From contig CAZTPJ010000065.1 in NCBI GenBank assembly GCA_964614515.1, positions 1 to 22,317 on the forward strand: a stretch of 22,317 nt of DNA. The letters run 5' to 3'. Positions within the stretch are counted from its first letter, which is position 1; every line of letters starts with the position of its first letter. Source of the stretch: CAZTPJ01 sp964614515 (GTDB taxonomy: Bacteria > Planctomycetota > Phycisphaerae > Phycisphaerales > UBA1924). Shown in pieces: positions 1-7,100 of the stretch. The notes under the pieces were generated by a model, which was given only the letters and a program-made list of their open reading frames with translations, was not told the origin of the DNA and ran no database searches. A program made the translations under genes and the position numbers.

Positions 1-1
1 A

Positions 2-835
2 GTGGACAACGGAGTCGAAACCGTTGCGCATAGTTACCACGGCCAACTCGCGGAGGTCAAGGGCGGCGGCCTCGAGGAGTATTGGACCGACAGCGAACTG
101 TACAAGTGCCTCGGCGGCAACATGCAAGTCGCCGGCAAGATCGCGCAGACCCTCGGGCGCGGCCGGCTGACCATGGGCGTCCGCGCCACACGCATCGAAT
201 ACACCGACACGGGCGTTCGCGTGACATGTTCCGACGGCGAAGTGCGCACGGCCGACCACGCGATCCTCGCCCTGCCGCCATCGCTCTGGCCGACGATCCG
301 GTTCGAGCCTGCCCTTCCGCGCGACCTCGCCTGGCAGATGGGCCGCAATGTCAAGTACCTCGCGACGGTCGGCTCGCCGTTCTGGCTTCAGGGCGGCTTC
401 GCGCCCGAGGCACTCTCCGATGGCCCCGTGTCGATGACGTGGCGGGCCGGCGATATGCATCTCACGCCAGAAGTTGCACAGGGACAACGCCATGTGCTGA
501 CCGCGTTTTCCGGCGCAGCCGCGGCCGATCAATGCCGCGCCGTTCCCGCCGACGCACGCGACGACTTCTACACACGCGAAATCGAAAAACTCCTCCCCGG
601 CTTCGCGGAACACTTCGTCTCCGGCCGATTCATCGACTGGCCATCTGACGGGAACACGGCCGGGTCATACTCCTTCCCCGCACCCGGCCAGGTGACCTCT
701 TCCGCGCCGACGCTTCGCAAGGGCCTCGGACGGCTGCATTTCGCGGGTGAACACGCATGTCCGAAGTTCGTAGGTTACATGGAAGGGGCGCTGACTTCCG
801 GCGTGGACCTCGCCAAGCGATTGACGGGCAGTTGA
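2..835 (+). CDS. FAD-dependent amine oxidase family protein, 3' part only
   Basis: This is the C-terminal 277 residues of a flavin-containing amine oxidase (monoamine oxidase/phytoene-desaturase-like superfamily); the gene runs in from outside the window. The family uses FAD to oxidise amines, and the substrate cannot be told here. Visible support is the C-terminal FAD-contacting motif LHFAGEHACPKFVGYMEGA near residues 245-263 of the visible part, followed by SGVDLAKRL, the usual last helix. The middle region with ADHAILALPPSLW fits the second half of the FAD domain (strand followed by a Pro-rich turn). Family members are usually 450-500 residues, so roughly the first 200 residues, including the GxGxxG Rossmann motif, should lie upstream. 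The GTG at position 2 is just the first full codon and is not proposed as the start. The stop is TGA at 833-835. Confidence 0.85.
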   Translation: MDNGVETVAHSYHGQLAEVKGGGLEEYWTDSELYKCLGGNMQVAGKIAQTLGRGRLTMGVRATRIEYTDTGVRVTCSDGEVRTADHAILALPPSLWPTIRFEPALPRDLAWQMGRNVKYLATVGSPFWLQGGFAPEALSDGPVSMTWRAGDMHLTPEVAQGQRHVLTAFSGAAAADQCRAVPADARDDFYTREIEKLLPGFAEHFVSGRFIDWPSDGNTAGSYSFPAPGQVTSSAPTLRKGLGRLHFAGEHACPKFVGYMEGALTSGVDLAKRLTGS

Positions 836-980
836 TGAGCCTCAACCGACGGCCGTATCGCCGGTATCACTCTGCGGCCGCACGCGTCCCGGCCGGAGAT
901 CCATGCGGCACGGGTTCTCTCGTTATGCCTCAGCTTGGATCTCGCGCAGCGCACGCCAACCTTGACTCGTGGAAGTCATC

Positions 981-1976
981 ATGATGCACACGCTCGTTTT
1001 CGGCTTGCTCGCTCTTTCGCCGCTTCAGCCCGATCTCTCCGCGCAGCCGGGCGACGGCGCGTGGAATCACGCGGTACATATGGCCACATCCGCCGACGGG
1101 CGTGCCTGGAGCCAGCGTGATGTGCCGGTGCGCGTGCGTTCGACATCGCCGACGGTCGTGTCACTTTCTGGCAAGGGCGACGCGGGCGAGGCGGGCCTGC
1201 TCGCGCTGTACACGCTCGACCTTGGCGGATCGCATGGCATGACCTTGGGCCGCTGGCTCTCCAACGATGCGGGCCGGCGCTGGTATGCGACCGACGGCCT
1301 GTCGATCGAAGGCGACTGGGGCGGCACGCCGAACGACATCAGCGTCGTCCAACTCGACGATGGACGACTCCGCATGTACGTCGTCATCACGCCCCCCCCT
1401 CCGCGCCCCGTGCGCGATCCCACCGACCCCGGCCTGCCGCAACTCCCCCCCCCTCCGGGACCGCCCGGACGACCGCGACCCCTCCCGCCGCCGAGCGTGC
1501 CCGATGGCCCCGGTCCGCAAGACCCCCCGCCCGCCATCGTCCGAAGCGCCATCAGTGCTGACGGACTCAAATTTGTCATCGAAGCAGGCAACCGATTCGA
1601 ACATGAGACCATCACCACCGTCGATGTTCAACACATCGGCGGGCAATGGATCATGCTCATGACCCACGGCCGGAGCGTCATCGGCGCTCGCGGCGATGAT
1701 GGCCTGGCGTTCAAACTCGAATCCGCGATCACCTGGGAGGCCGCGATGGAACCCGCGCTTTCCATCACACCATCGGGCGAGGTTCGCGCCCTGGCCGCCA
1801 CGCGACGAGGCATCGCCGCGGGCGTGCTTGACACGCAAACCTGGACGCTCAAACCCGACACCAGCCCGCTGATCCCCGGCCCCGCCGGCCACCCCACCGC
1901 CGCCTTCCTCGCCGACGGCACGCAACTGCTGCTCTTCACACGCTTTCTCGACGGCCGCGACCCGCGATGGCACTGA
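981..1976 (+). CDS. Secreted sialidase-like beta-propeller protein with proline-rich insert
   Basis: Hypothetical exported protein of about 331 residues. An ATG at 981 (or 984) is preferred over the in-frame GTG at 969 because GGAAG lies just upstream and the hydrophobic leader MMHTLVFGLLALSPLQPDLS then sits at the N-terminus like a signal peptide. The body has repeated SADGRAWSQRD, SNDAGRRWY and SADGLKF segments with short beta-strand spacing. These resemble Asp-box-type blades of sialidase/glycosyl-hydrolase propellers, but no catalytic site was identified, so enzymatic function is not claimed. A stretch encoded at about 1390-1535 is almost entirely Pro/Gly/Arg/Asp (PPPPRP, LPPPPGPPGRPRPLPPP) and splits the propeller-like region; it looks like a disordered linker. 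Two C-homopolymers (8 and 9 bases) lie in it. It is convergent with the nitroreductase gene. Confidence 0.75.
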   Translation: MMHTLVFGLLALSPLQPDLSAQPGDGAWNHAVHMATSADGRAWSQRDVPVRVRSTSPTVVSLSGKGDAGEAGLLALYTLDLGGSHGMTLGRWLSNDAGRRWYATDGLSIEGDWGGTPNDISVVQLDDGRLRMYVVITPPPPRPVRDPTDPGLPQLPPPPGPPGRPRPLPPPSVPDGPGPQDPPPAIVRSAISADGLKFVIEAGNRFEHETITTVDVQHIGGQWIMLMTHGRSVIGARGDDGLAFKLESAITWEAAMEPALSITPSGEVRALAATRRGIAAGVLDTQTWTLKPDTSPLIPGPAGHPTAAFLADGTQLLLFTRFLDGRDPRWH

Positions 1977-1992
1977 ATGCAACTTCCCCACA

Positions 1993-2019
1993 CGGCGGCA
2001 CGAGCGGCTCGCCTGTGCC
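1993..2019 (+). repeat. Dispersed 27-bp repeat, copy 1 (diverged)
   Basis: A 27-bp segment between two convergent genes matches the copies at 17465-17491 and (reverse complement) 20400-20426, with about four differences from copy 3. The shared core is CTCGCCTGTGC preceded by GGCACG. An imperfect hairpin with loop GCT is possible. Lying between facing stop codons, it could also act as a bidirectional transcription end, though no T-tract is visible. Confidence 0.55.
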
Positions 2020-2055
2020 CGTGTCCCTCCGCGCCACTTTCAATGGTCACTTCCT

Positions 2056-2706
2056 TCACTCACGCACCACCAGAATCTCCTCAAGCCCCTTGCGCGTGAT
2101 GTCCGGCACCATGCAGTCCTCCGCCGGATATCCAACCGGCAGCAGCAGATACGGCCGTTCATGCGATGGCCGTTCCAGCACCTTCGCGAGGAACCCCATC
2201 GGACTCGGCGTGTGCGTGAGCGTCACGAGGCCCGCGAGGTGAATCGCGGTGATGAGCATCCCGGCCGCGATGCCCACGGATTCATTCGCGTAGTACACCT
2301 GCCCGCCGTCGTCGGACTTCATCAATTTGAAGACCACAATCAGCCACGGCGCGACTTCGAGAAACGGCTTCTCCGGACCCGTCTGAAGCGGCGCGAGGTC
2401 CGCCAGCCACTCCGGCGTCGCACGACGTTCATAAAACTCCCGCTCCTCAGCCTCCGCGGCCTCGCGAATCCGATGCTTGAGCGCCGCATCGCTCACGGCC
2501 ACAAATCGCCACGGCTGCTTATTCGCCCCCGACGGCGCCGACCCGGCCGCACGCACACACCACTCAATCACCTCCCGCGACACCGGGCGATCAGAGAAGA
2601 ATCGCACGGACCTGCGAAGGCGCATGGCCTCATAAAACGCGCGGGCGGCCAGTTCCGGCGGCCGTTCGACATGCAACGGATTCAGCGGCTGATGGGGATG
2701 GGTCAT
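2056..2706 (-). CDS. Nitroreductase-fold FMN protein, iodotyrosine deiodinase (IYD)-like
   Basis: A 216-residue flavoprotein of the nitroreductase fold. The sequence follows the IYD/halotyrosine dehalogenase branch rather than classical NfsA/NfsB: RRSVRFFSDRPV (31-42) for FMN phosphate binding, AGSAPSGANKQPW (54-66), AGLVTLTHTP (158-167) and LLPVGYPAEDCMVPDITRK (188-206) all align with recalled vertebrate IYD sequence. E88, Y92 and K113 have exactly the spacing (4 and 21) of the Glu/Tyr/Lys triad that holds the halotyrosine zwitterion in mouse IYD (E153/Y157/K178). Reductive dehalogenation of halotyrosines is therefore plausible; the physiological substrate in bacteria is uncertain. The start is the ATG at 2706. 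The frame stays open further upstream, but that stretch only translates the palindromic array, so it is excluded. No convincing Shine-Dalgarno sequence was seen. Confidence 0.85.
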   Translation of the reverse strand: MTHPHQPLNPLHVERPPELAARAFYEAMRLRRSVRFFSDRPVSREVIEWCVRAAGSAPSGANKQPWRFVAVSDAALKHRIREAAEAEEREFYERRATPEWLADLAPLQTGPEKPFLEVAPWLIVVFKLMKSDDGGQVYYANESVGIAAGMLITAIHLAGLVTLTHTPSPMGFLAKVLERPSHERPYLLLPVGYPAEDCMVPDITRKGLEEILVVRE

Positions 2707-2728
2707 GCAATAGTGTTGCGGGGTCGCG

Positions 2729-2986
2729 GGTGGTCCGCTCGCTCCGCGAGCGGTTCGGGTGCATGGGTGGTCCGCTCGCTCCGCGAGCGGACTATCGGGG
2801 ATCTCCACATCGAATTCGCTCGCGCCACATGTACGGTGACTCACCTGCATCACCCGCGGAGCGAGTGATGCACCCAAGACCACTCGCCGAGCGAGGGGTG
2901 TACCCAAGACATCGCGGGCCGAGTGATGTACGCAAGACCATTCGCGGAGCGAATGGTCCACCTGAAGGCGGAGCGAATGGTCCACC
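2729..2986. repeat. Array of micro-palindromes with three-base loops
   Basis: An intergenic array of at least six hairpin units plus one half unit. Units (arm/loop/arm): 2735-2742/TCC/2746-2753, perfect 8 bp; 2770-2779/TCC/2783-2792, perfect 10 bp; 2846-2857/GGA/2861-2872, 11 of 12 paired; about 2879-2887/CGA/2891-2899, 8 of 9; 2909-2929, degraded; 2936-2945/GGA/2949-2958, perfect 10 bp. A half unit lies at about 2968-2984. The first two read CGC-TCC-GCG on the plus strand and the rest read it on the minus strand. Outer arm sequence differs between units but stays complementary within each unit. Most units are flanked by GGTGG or GGTGC/GGTAC. No T-tract follows, so simple terminators are unlikely. 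The array resembles REP-type elements; no RAYT transposase is in the window. Confidence 0.8.
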
Positions 2987-2988
2987 CG

Positions 2989-4515
2989 CTACGCCGCGCA
3001 GCGGAGCGTGCCGCCTCGCGTTCGCACGGCCGCATCGACCACGACGGGATCGAACTGTGAGCCGCGTCCGCGGAGGAGTTCGAAGAGGGCCTCATCCATC
3101 GATCGTCGCGCCTGATAGGGACGGCCTGTGGTGATGGTGGCGAGGGCATCGGCGGCGGCGACGATGTTGGCTTCGATGGGCGCGGGGCCGTGTTCGATCG
3201 CTTCGGCCAGGGGCCCGGCGAAGTGTACATGGTGCTTGCGAACGCACTCGGCCGTGCGTTCATCCACGCCGAGCGACAGGCCGATCTCGGCGCCGCATTC
3301 GGCGTGTTCATCGATGATGGCGCGTTCGAGATAGGACAGGGCGGCGGGCTTGGCGAGCAGTTCATCGGGAATCACGCACTTGCCGATGTCGTGGAGGATC
3401 GCCGCGTGGCGCACGCGCTGCTGCTGCTCAGCGCTGACGCCCACCGCGCGGGCGAGGGCGTCGGCCGTGTCGCGCACGGCCTCTGAGTGCGTCGTAACGT
3501 GTTCAACTTGGGTGGCGCCGAGCGTGCCGCGAAGCCCGCTGACGAATCGCTGGCGACGATCTTCGATCGTGGCGCCGGTTCCGCCGAGGAGTTCGGCGAG
3601 TCGCTGCGCCGCGACCATCTGCCATGTGCAGGCGCGATTGCCGCCCTGGCTTCGCGCCATGAGCATCGCGTCGCGGGCCAGCGCCACGGTGTCTTCGCTG
3701 AAGTTCTCCGGCGCCGTCATCGAGAACCCGAGGCTGGCCGTGGTCGTGATAACACGTCCGCATGCGTCGCTGAAGGCATGTGCCGCGACGAGGGCGCGCA
3801 TTGACTCCATCCATCGCCAGCCGTGGGCGATGGTCGGCCAGTGCGACAGCACCACGATGCCAAGATCATCCACGCGCAAGGCCATCGCATCACGCGGCAT
3901 TGCTGAACGCACGAGTCCGGCCATGGACCTGGCCATGTCCTCGTCGCCGCCGGCGTGCTCTCGCAGATCAACGTCAAATACGACACAACCAAGATTGCGT
4001 CGCCGATCGCGTCGAATCTCTCGACCCGCGAGCAGACGCTCGAGACATCGCCGCCCGGGCAGGCCGGTGATGGGGTCCGTCTCGGCCGGGCGGGCCGGTT
4101 CGAGTACGCGCCGGTTCGCCGCGCGACGATCGAGCGGCTCATCGTGCGCCGCCGCGCGCGCTGCGTGAATCGCCCGTGACAGCGCATGTCCCTCCATCGC
4201 CTCGCGTCGTGAGAGGACATCGGCCGCGTTCATCCGGACACCCGCGGCCACGGCCTCCGCGCTTCGCGCGGGCGTGACGAGTACCACGGGGCATGACCCG
4301 AACAGAGTTCCCCCCCCCGCGACGAGGTCTTCAGCCCGCGTCGAGCCGATCATCCTCGACATCACGACCGCGTCAATCCCTCCGTCGGCCATTCGAACGA
4401 GGCACTCGACGGGCGTTGTCACCCGCGTGACCTCGACATCCCCATCCCCGCGACGCAGGGCATACTCAAGCCTCGCGGCGAGAACATCATGAGGCTCGAC
4501 GAGCAGAATTCTCAT
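2989..4515 (-). CDS. Response-regulator-like receiver + GGDEF + HD-GYP protein, degenerate at key sites
   Basis: A 508-residue cytoplasmic signalling protein. Residues 1-120 have receiver-domain layout (RILLVEPHD, then DAVVMSRM), but the phospho-acceptor position is S53 instead of Asp and the conserved Lys position reads S, so it is probably a pseudo-receiver. Residues 147-290 look like a GGDEF domain starting with DPITGLPGRR, but the catalytic loop reads RVDDLG instead of GGDEF, so cyclase activity is unlikely. Residues 335-500 are an HD domain: H343, HDIGK (375-379), H404, HH (428-429) and D456 keep the expected metal ligands, followed by TGRPYQARRSMDEAL. The GYP motif (HHERxDGxGYP) is replaced by HHVHFAGPLAEA, so c-di-GMP phosphodiesterase activity is uncertain. 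The start ATG at 4515 has AGGGAGG about 8 bases upstream. A nine-base G tract (coding strand) lies in the receiver region. Confidence 0.88.
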   Translation of the reverse strand: MRILLVEPHDVLAARLEYALRRGDGDVEVTRVTTPVECLVRMADGGIDAVVMSRMIGSTRAEDLVAGGGTLFGSCPVVLVTPARSAEAVAAGVRMNAADVLSRREAMEGHALSRAIHAARAAAHDEPLDRRAANRRVLEPARPAETDPITGLPGRRCLERLLAGREIRRDRRRNLGCVVFDVDLREHAGGDEDMARSMAGLVRSAMPRDAMALRVDDLGIVVLSHWPTIAHGWRWMESMRALVAAHAFSDACGRVITTTASLGFSMTAPENFSEDTVALARDAMLMARSQGGNRACTWQMVAAQRLAELLGGTGATIEDRRQRFVSGLRGTLGATQVEHVTTHSEAVRDTADALARAVGVSAEQQQRVRHAAILHDIGKCVIPDELLAKPAALSYLERAIIDEHAECGAEIGLSLGVDERTAECVRKHHVHFAGPLAEAIEHGPAPIEANIVAAADALATITTGRPYQARRSMDEALFELLRGRGSQFDPVVVDAAVRTRGGTLRCAA

Positions 4516-4803
4516 CCGACCGACCTCCCTGCCGGTGCTGGCGACATCTCTGATGACATGACTTCAAGTGACATGTCTTATGTCGTCACTCCGCACAGGC
4601 CCCCTTGAGGGGGGAACCCCCGCAATCTTGCACGTCACGAATCGAAACGCGCGAATAACCGCGAATCCGCGCCGACGGCACGCATCGTGCGCGTTGACTG
4701 CGCGATTCTCCCGCATTCAGGTCATGCATATTCCGCCAGCCACGCATACGCACGACCCGTGCCCGTGTACACACGCGGTATAACCGTCGGAACTCGCGGG
4801 TCA
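4516..4803. other. Intergenic spacer between two regulatory genes
   Basis: 288 bases between the stop of the sigma-54 regulator and the start of the HD-GYP protein, both on the minus strand. It holds a cluster of GACAT half-sites (4543-4589), a C5/G6/C5 segment at 4600-4621 that can form two alternative hairpins, and a small palindrome GCACG-CAT-CGTGC at 4678-4690. No small gene with a convincing start was seen. No clear sigma-70 promoter was found. Confidence 0.5.
4543..4589. promoter_or_regulatory. Cluster of (T)GACAT half-sites, possible operator
   Basis: GACAT at 4543-4547, TGACAT at 4554-4559, TGACAT at 4569-4574 and inverted ATGTC at 4580-4584. Positions 4555-4577 form an imperfect dyad (GACATG ACTT C AAGT GA CATGTC), and 4568-4589 form a second dyad (GTGACAT/ATGTCgTCAC). 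The cluster lies about 30-75 bases upstream of the HD-GYP start codon on the minus strand, a position suited to a repressor site or a leader hairpin. The function is inferred from position and symmetry only. Confidence 0.35.
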
Positions 4804-6240
4804 TCACGCCTCAATGCCGAGCGACTTCATCTTCTTGTACAGCGTCGTGCGGTTGATGCCAAGGGCGTCGGCCGTCTTCTGCCGGTTCCATTCGCACGCC
4901 TCCAGTGCCCGCAGAATCACACGTCGCTCCGGTTCCCGCAGGGCCTCTTCCAACGACTGGCCGCTCCATGCGACTTCATCATCCCGATCCATCGGCGCGC
5001 CGCCCTTGTCGGGGTTCGCCACGTGCGCTGGCAGGTCGTCGATCTGGATCGTCACACCACGTGTGAGTACGGCCGCACGCTCCACAATATTCGCCAGTTC
5101 GCGGACGTTGCCGGGATAGGCATACGCATGAAGCGCGGTGGCGGCGTCAGGCGAAAAGCCCATGATCGACTTGCCGAGTTCCCGCGCGTGATGCCGCAGG
5201 AAGTGTTCCGCGAGTGCCTTGATGTCGCCCACGCGATCACGAAGCGGCGGAAGGTCGATCGTCACGACGTTGATGCGGTAGTACAGGTCCTGGCGAAACT
5301 CACCGCGCGCGACCATCTGCTCAAGAGGTTGATTGGCCGCCAGCAGAATACGCACGTCAACTTCCACGGTCTTGGTCGAGCCGACGGGTTCGAACTTGCG
5401 TTCCTGAATCACGCGGAGGAGTTTGAGTTGCATCGCCGGGGATGCCGAGTTGATCTCATCGAGGAAGATCGTGCCACCGTCGGCCGCGAGGAATCGGCCG
5501 ATCTTGTCCGCGTGCGCACCCGTGAACGCGCCCTTGACGTGTCCGAAGAGTTCCGATTCGAGCAGCGTTTCGGGAATAGCGCCGCAGGCGAGTTCGACGA
5601 ATGGGCCGTCGCGGCGCGGGCTTCGCTGGTGAATCGCGTGTGCGACGAGCGACTTGCCCACGCCAGACTCGCCGGTCATCAGCACGGTGGTCCGGCTGGA
5701 CGCGACGGAGTCAATCAGATCAAAGACCTTGAGCATCCGAGGATCACTGCCGACAATGCGCTCCAGACCTGACTTCGCATCAAGGCGCCGCCGCAGCGTC
5801 GCGTTCGCCGCCAGCAGGCCCTGCTGCGCGATCGCCCGCTCGATCGCGAAACGCAACTCATCATCCACCACGGGCTTGGTCAGGTAATCCGCCGCGCCAA
5901 GGCGAAGCGCCCGCACGGCCGACTCGATCGACCCATACGCCGTGAGAATGATGACGGCCGTGCCCGCGTGACGTTCACGAATCAACCGCAGCAGTTCGAT
6001 CCCATCCGCTCCGGGCAGCGATAAGTCACAGATCACCAGTTCAATCGGGCCGTTCGCGTCATCACTGAGCGCTTCACGTTCCGCCTTTGCGAGTACGGCC
6101 AGCGCTCGCGGCACATCGCCGACGGACTCGGCCTCATGCCCTTCTTCACGCATGAACGCGACAAGCGACTCGGCGACGAACGGATCGTCATCCACGACGA
6201 GCACGCGCAGTGTCGCGGCCTCGGGGGACGCCAGTTTCAT
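4804..6240 (-). CDS. Sigma-54-dependent response regulator, NtrC family
   Basis: A 478-residue transcription activator with three domains. The receiver (about 10-135) has the acidic pocket VVDDDP, phospho-acceptor D72 in VICDLSLPG, T100 and K122 in YLTKP. The AAA+ central domain (about 160-395) has Walker A GESGVGKS (190-197), the sigma-54-contacting GAFTGA loop (237-242), Walker B GGTIFLDEI (255-263) and the arginine-finger region EFRQDLYYRINV. The Fis-type helix-turn-helix (about 435-478) includes NRQKTADALGINRTTLYKKM. All motifs are intact, so it should open sigma-54 promoters when phosphorylated. Its ATG overlaps the stop of the histidine kinase gene (ATGA), indicating translational coupling and a cognate pair. 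The target genes are not evident: no good -24/-12 site stands upstream of a correctly oriented gene here. Confidence 0.95.
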   Translation of the reverse strand: MKLASPEAATLRVLVVDDDPFVAESLVAFMREEGHEAESVGDVPRALAVLAKAEREALSDDANGPIELVICDLSLPGADGIELLRLIRERHAGTAVIILTAYGSIESAVRALRLGAADYLTKPVVDDELRFAIERAIAQQGLLAANATLRRRLDAKSGLERIVGSDPRMLKVFDLIDSVASSRTTVLMTGESGVGKSLVAHAIHQRSPRRDGPFVELACGAIPETLLESELFGHVKGAFTGAHADKIGRFLAADGGTIFLDEINSASPAMQLKLLRVIQERKFEPVGSTKTVEVDVRILLAANQPLEQMVARGEFRQDLYYRINVVTIDLPPLRDRVGDIKALAEHFLRHHARELGKSIMGFSPDAATALHAYAYPGNVRELANIVERAAVLTRGVTIQIDDLPAHVANPDKGGAPMDRDDEVAWSGQSLEEALREPERRVILRALEACEWNRQKTADALGINRTTLYKKMKSLGIEA

Positions 6241-7100
6241 GCCGCCGCTCCGCCGGACTGTTCTTCCGCGCCCAGCGGATACGCCACCGTCACGACCGCC
6301 CCGCGATGGCCGTGCGGCGCGTGGGGCACGGCAGGGGCGAGTTCAATCACGCCGCCGAGTTCGCGCACGATCTCCGCGGACAGCGCGAGCCCGATGCCGC
6401 TGCCGCCGCGCTTGGTCGTCACACCGAACTCGAAGAGTCTGGCCGTGGGTCGATCCGGGGGGGGGCCTTCGCCATCATCGCGAATTTCGATCTGCACCCA
6501 TCGTCCTGTCGGTCCCTGCCCGCGCACGGCTGCGCGGACGAGCACATGCCCGGGCCTGCCTGTTCTCGCGATGGACTCGATGCCGTTTCGCACGGCGTTG
6601 AAGACGACCGTGTAGACGGGGCCGGCGGAAATCTGATCGATCTCCGGTCCATACCGCACATCGACCATGACGCGATGATCGCTGGCCATCGGACCGAGCA
6701 CTTCGACCGCGTGCGTCAACGCTGCGCCCAGCGAGAGCGGAGAGGTCAGGCCCATGGCCGTGGAACCGAGGCTCCCCGGCGTGCTTTGCATGGCGACGCG
6801 AACGAGTTCGCACATGCGTTCCATGGCTGACAGGACGAGTCCGATCTGTCGTCGTGCGGCGTCGATCTGTTGCCGTTCCTCATCGGCGCGTGGACCATCG
6901 AGGGCCCGCATGGCCACGCCGAGGCCTCGCATCGAGGCATCGAGCAAGTTGCGCAGTTCGTGCGCCAGGTGCGTCGTGCGATCGCCGGCGGCCGGCGCAT
7001 CCTGCGCTTTGGGCGTGGGCGCGGCGTGACGCCGTGCTCGCGGCGGTTCACCTCGAAACGGAGACTCACCTTTTTGCGCGGGATCTGGTGGAGGCGACAT
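6237..7100 (-). CDS. Soluble sensor histidine kinase
   Basis: A 287-residue two-component kinase that autophosphorylates on His and should phosphorylate the adjacent regulator. The H-box is LAHELRN with H47. The HATPase domain has the N-box FNAVRNGIESI (167-177), G1 box RDDGEGPPP (207-215), phenylalanine box LFEFGVTTK (222-230) and G2 box GGSGIGLAL (232-240). There is no transmembrane segment and no PAS or GAF domain: only about 40 low-complexity residues precede the H-box, so the kinase is cytoplasmic and its input is unknown. This compact layout resembles NtrB-type transmitters without their sensor. The start ATG is at 7100, with no strong Shine-Dalgarno sequence. A nine-base C tract (coding strand; plus coordinates 6457-6465) encodes part of GPPP between the G1 and G2 boxes. 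Confidence 0.92.
   Translation of the reverse strand: MSPPPDPAQKGESPFRGEPPRARRHAAPTPKAQDAPAAGDRTTHLAHELRNLLDASMRGLGVAMRALDGPRADEERQQIDAARRQIGLVLSAMERMCELVRVAMQSTPGSLGSTAMGLTSPLSLGAALTHAVEVLGPMASDHRVMVDVRYGPEIDQISAGPVYTVVFNAVRNGIESIARTGRPGHVLVRAAVRGQGPTGRWVQIEIRDDGEGPPPDRPTARLFEFGVTTKRGGSGIGLALSAEIVRELGGVIELAPAVPHAPHGHRGAVVTVAYPLGAEEQSGGAAA

Noticed and set aside
2707..2985. N-terminal extension of the nitroreductase reading frame
   Set aside because: The frame is open but only translates the palindromic repeat array; homology to IYD begins after the ATG at 2706.
2729..2986. CRISPR array
   Set aside because: Units are palindromes with variable stems, irregular spacing and mixed orientation; there are no constant repeat plus unique spacer pattern and no cas genes.
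4676..4691. Sigma-54-type -24/-12 promoter (GGCACG-N4-GTGC)
   Set aside because: The GG-N10-GC spacing fits, but it reads on the plus strand toward the 3' end of a minus-strand gene with no target, and the match is explained by a small palindrome.
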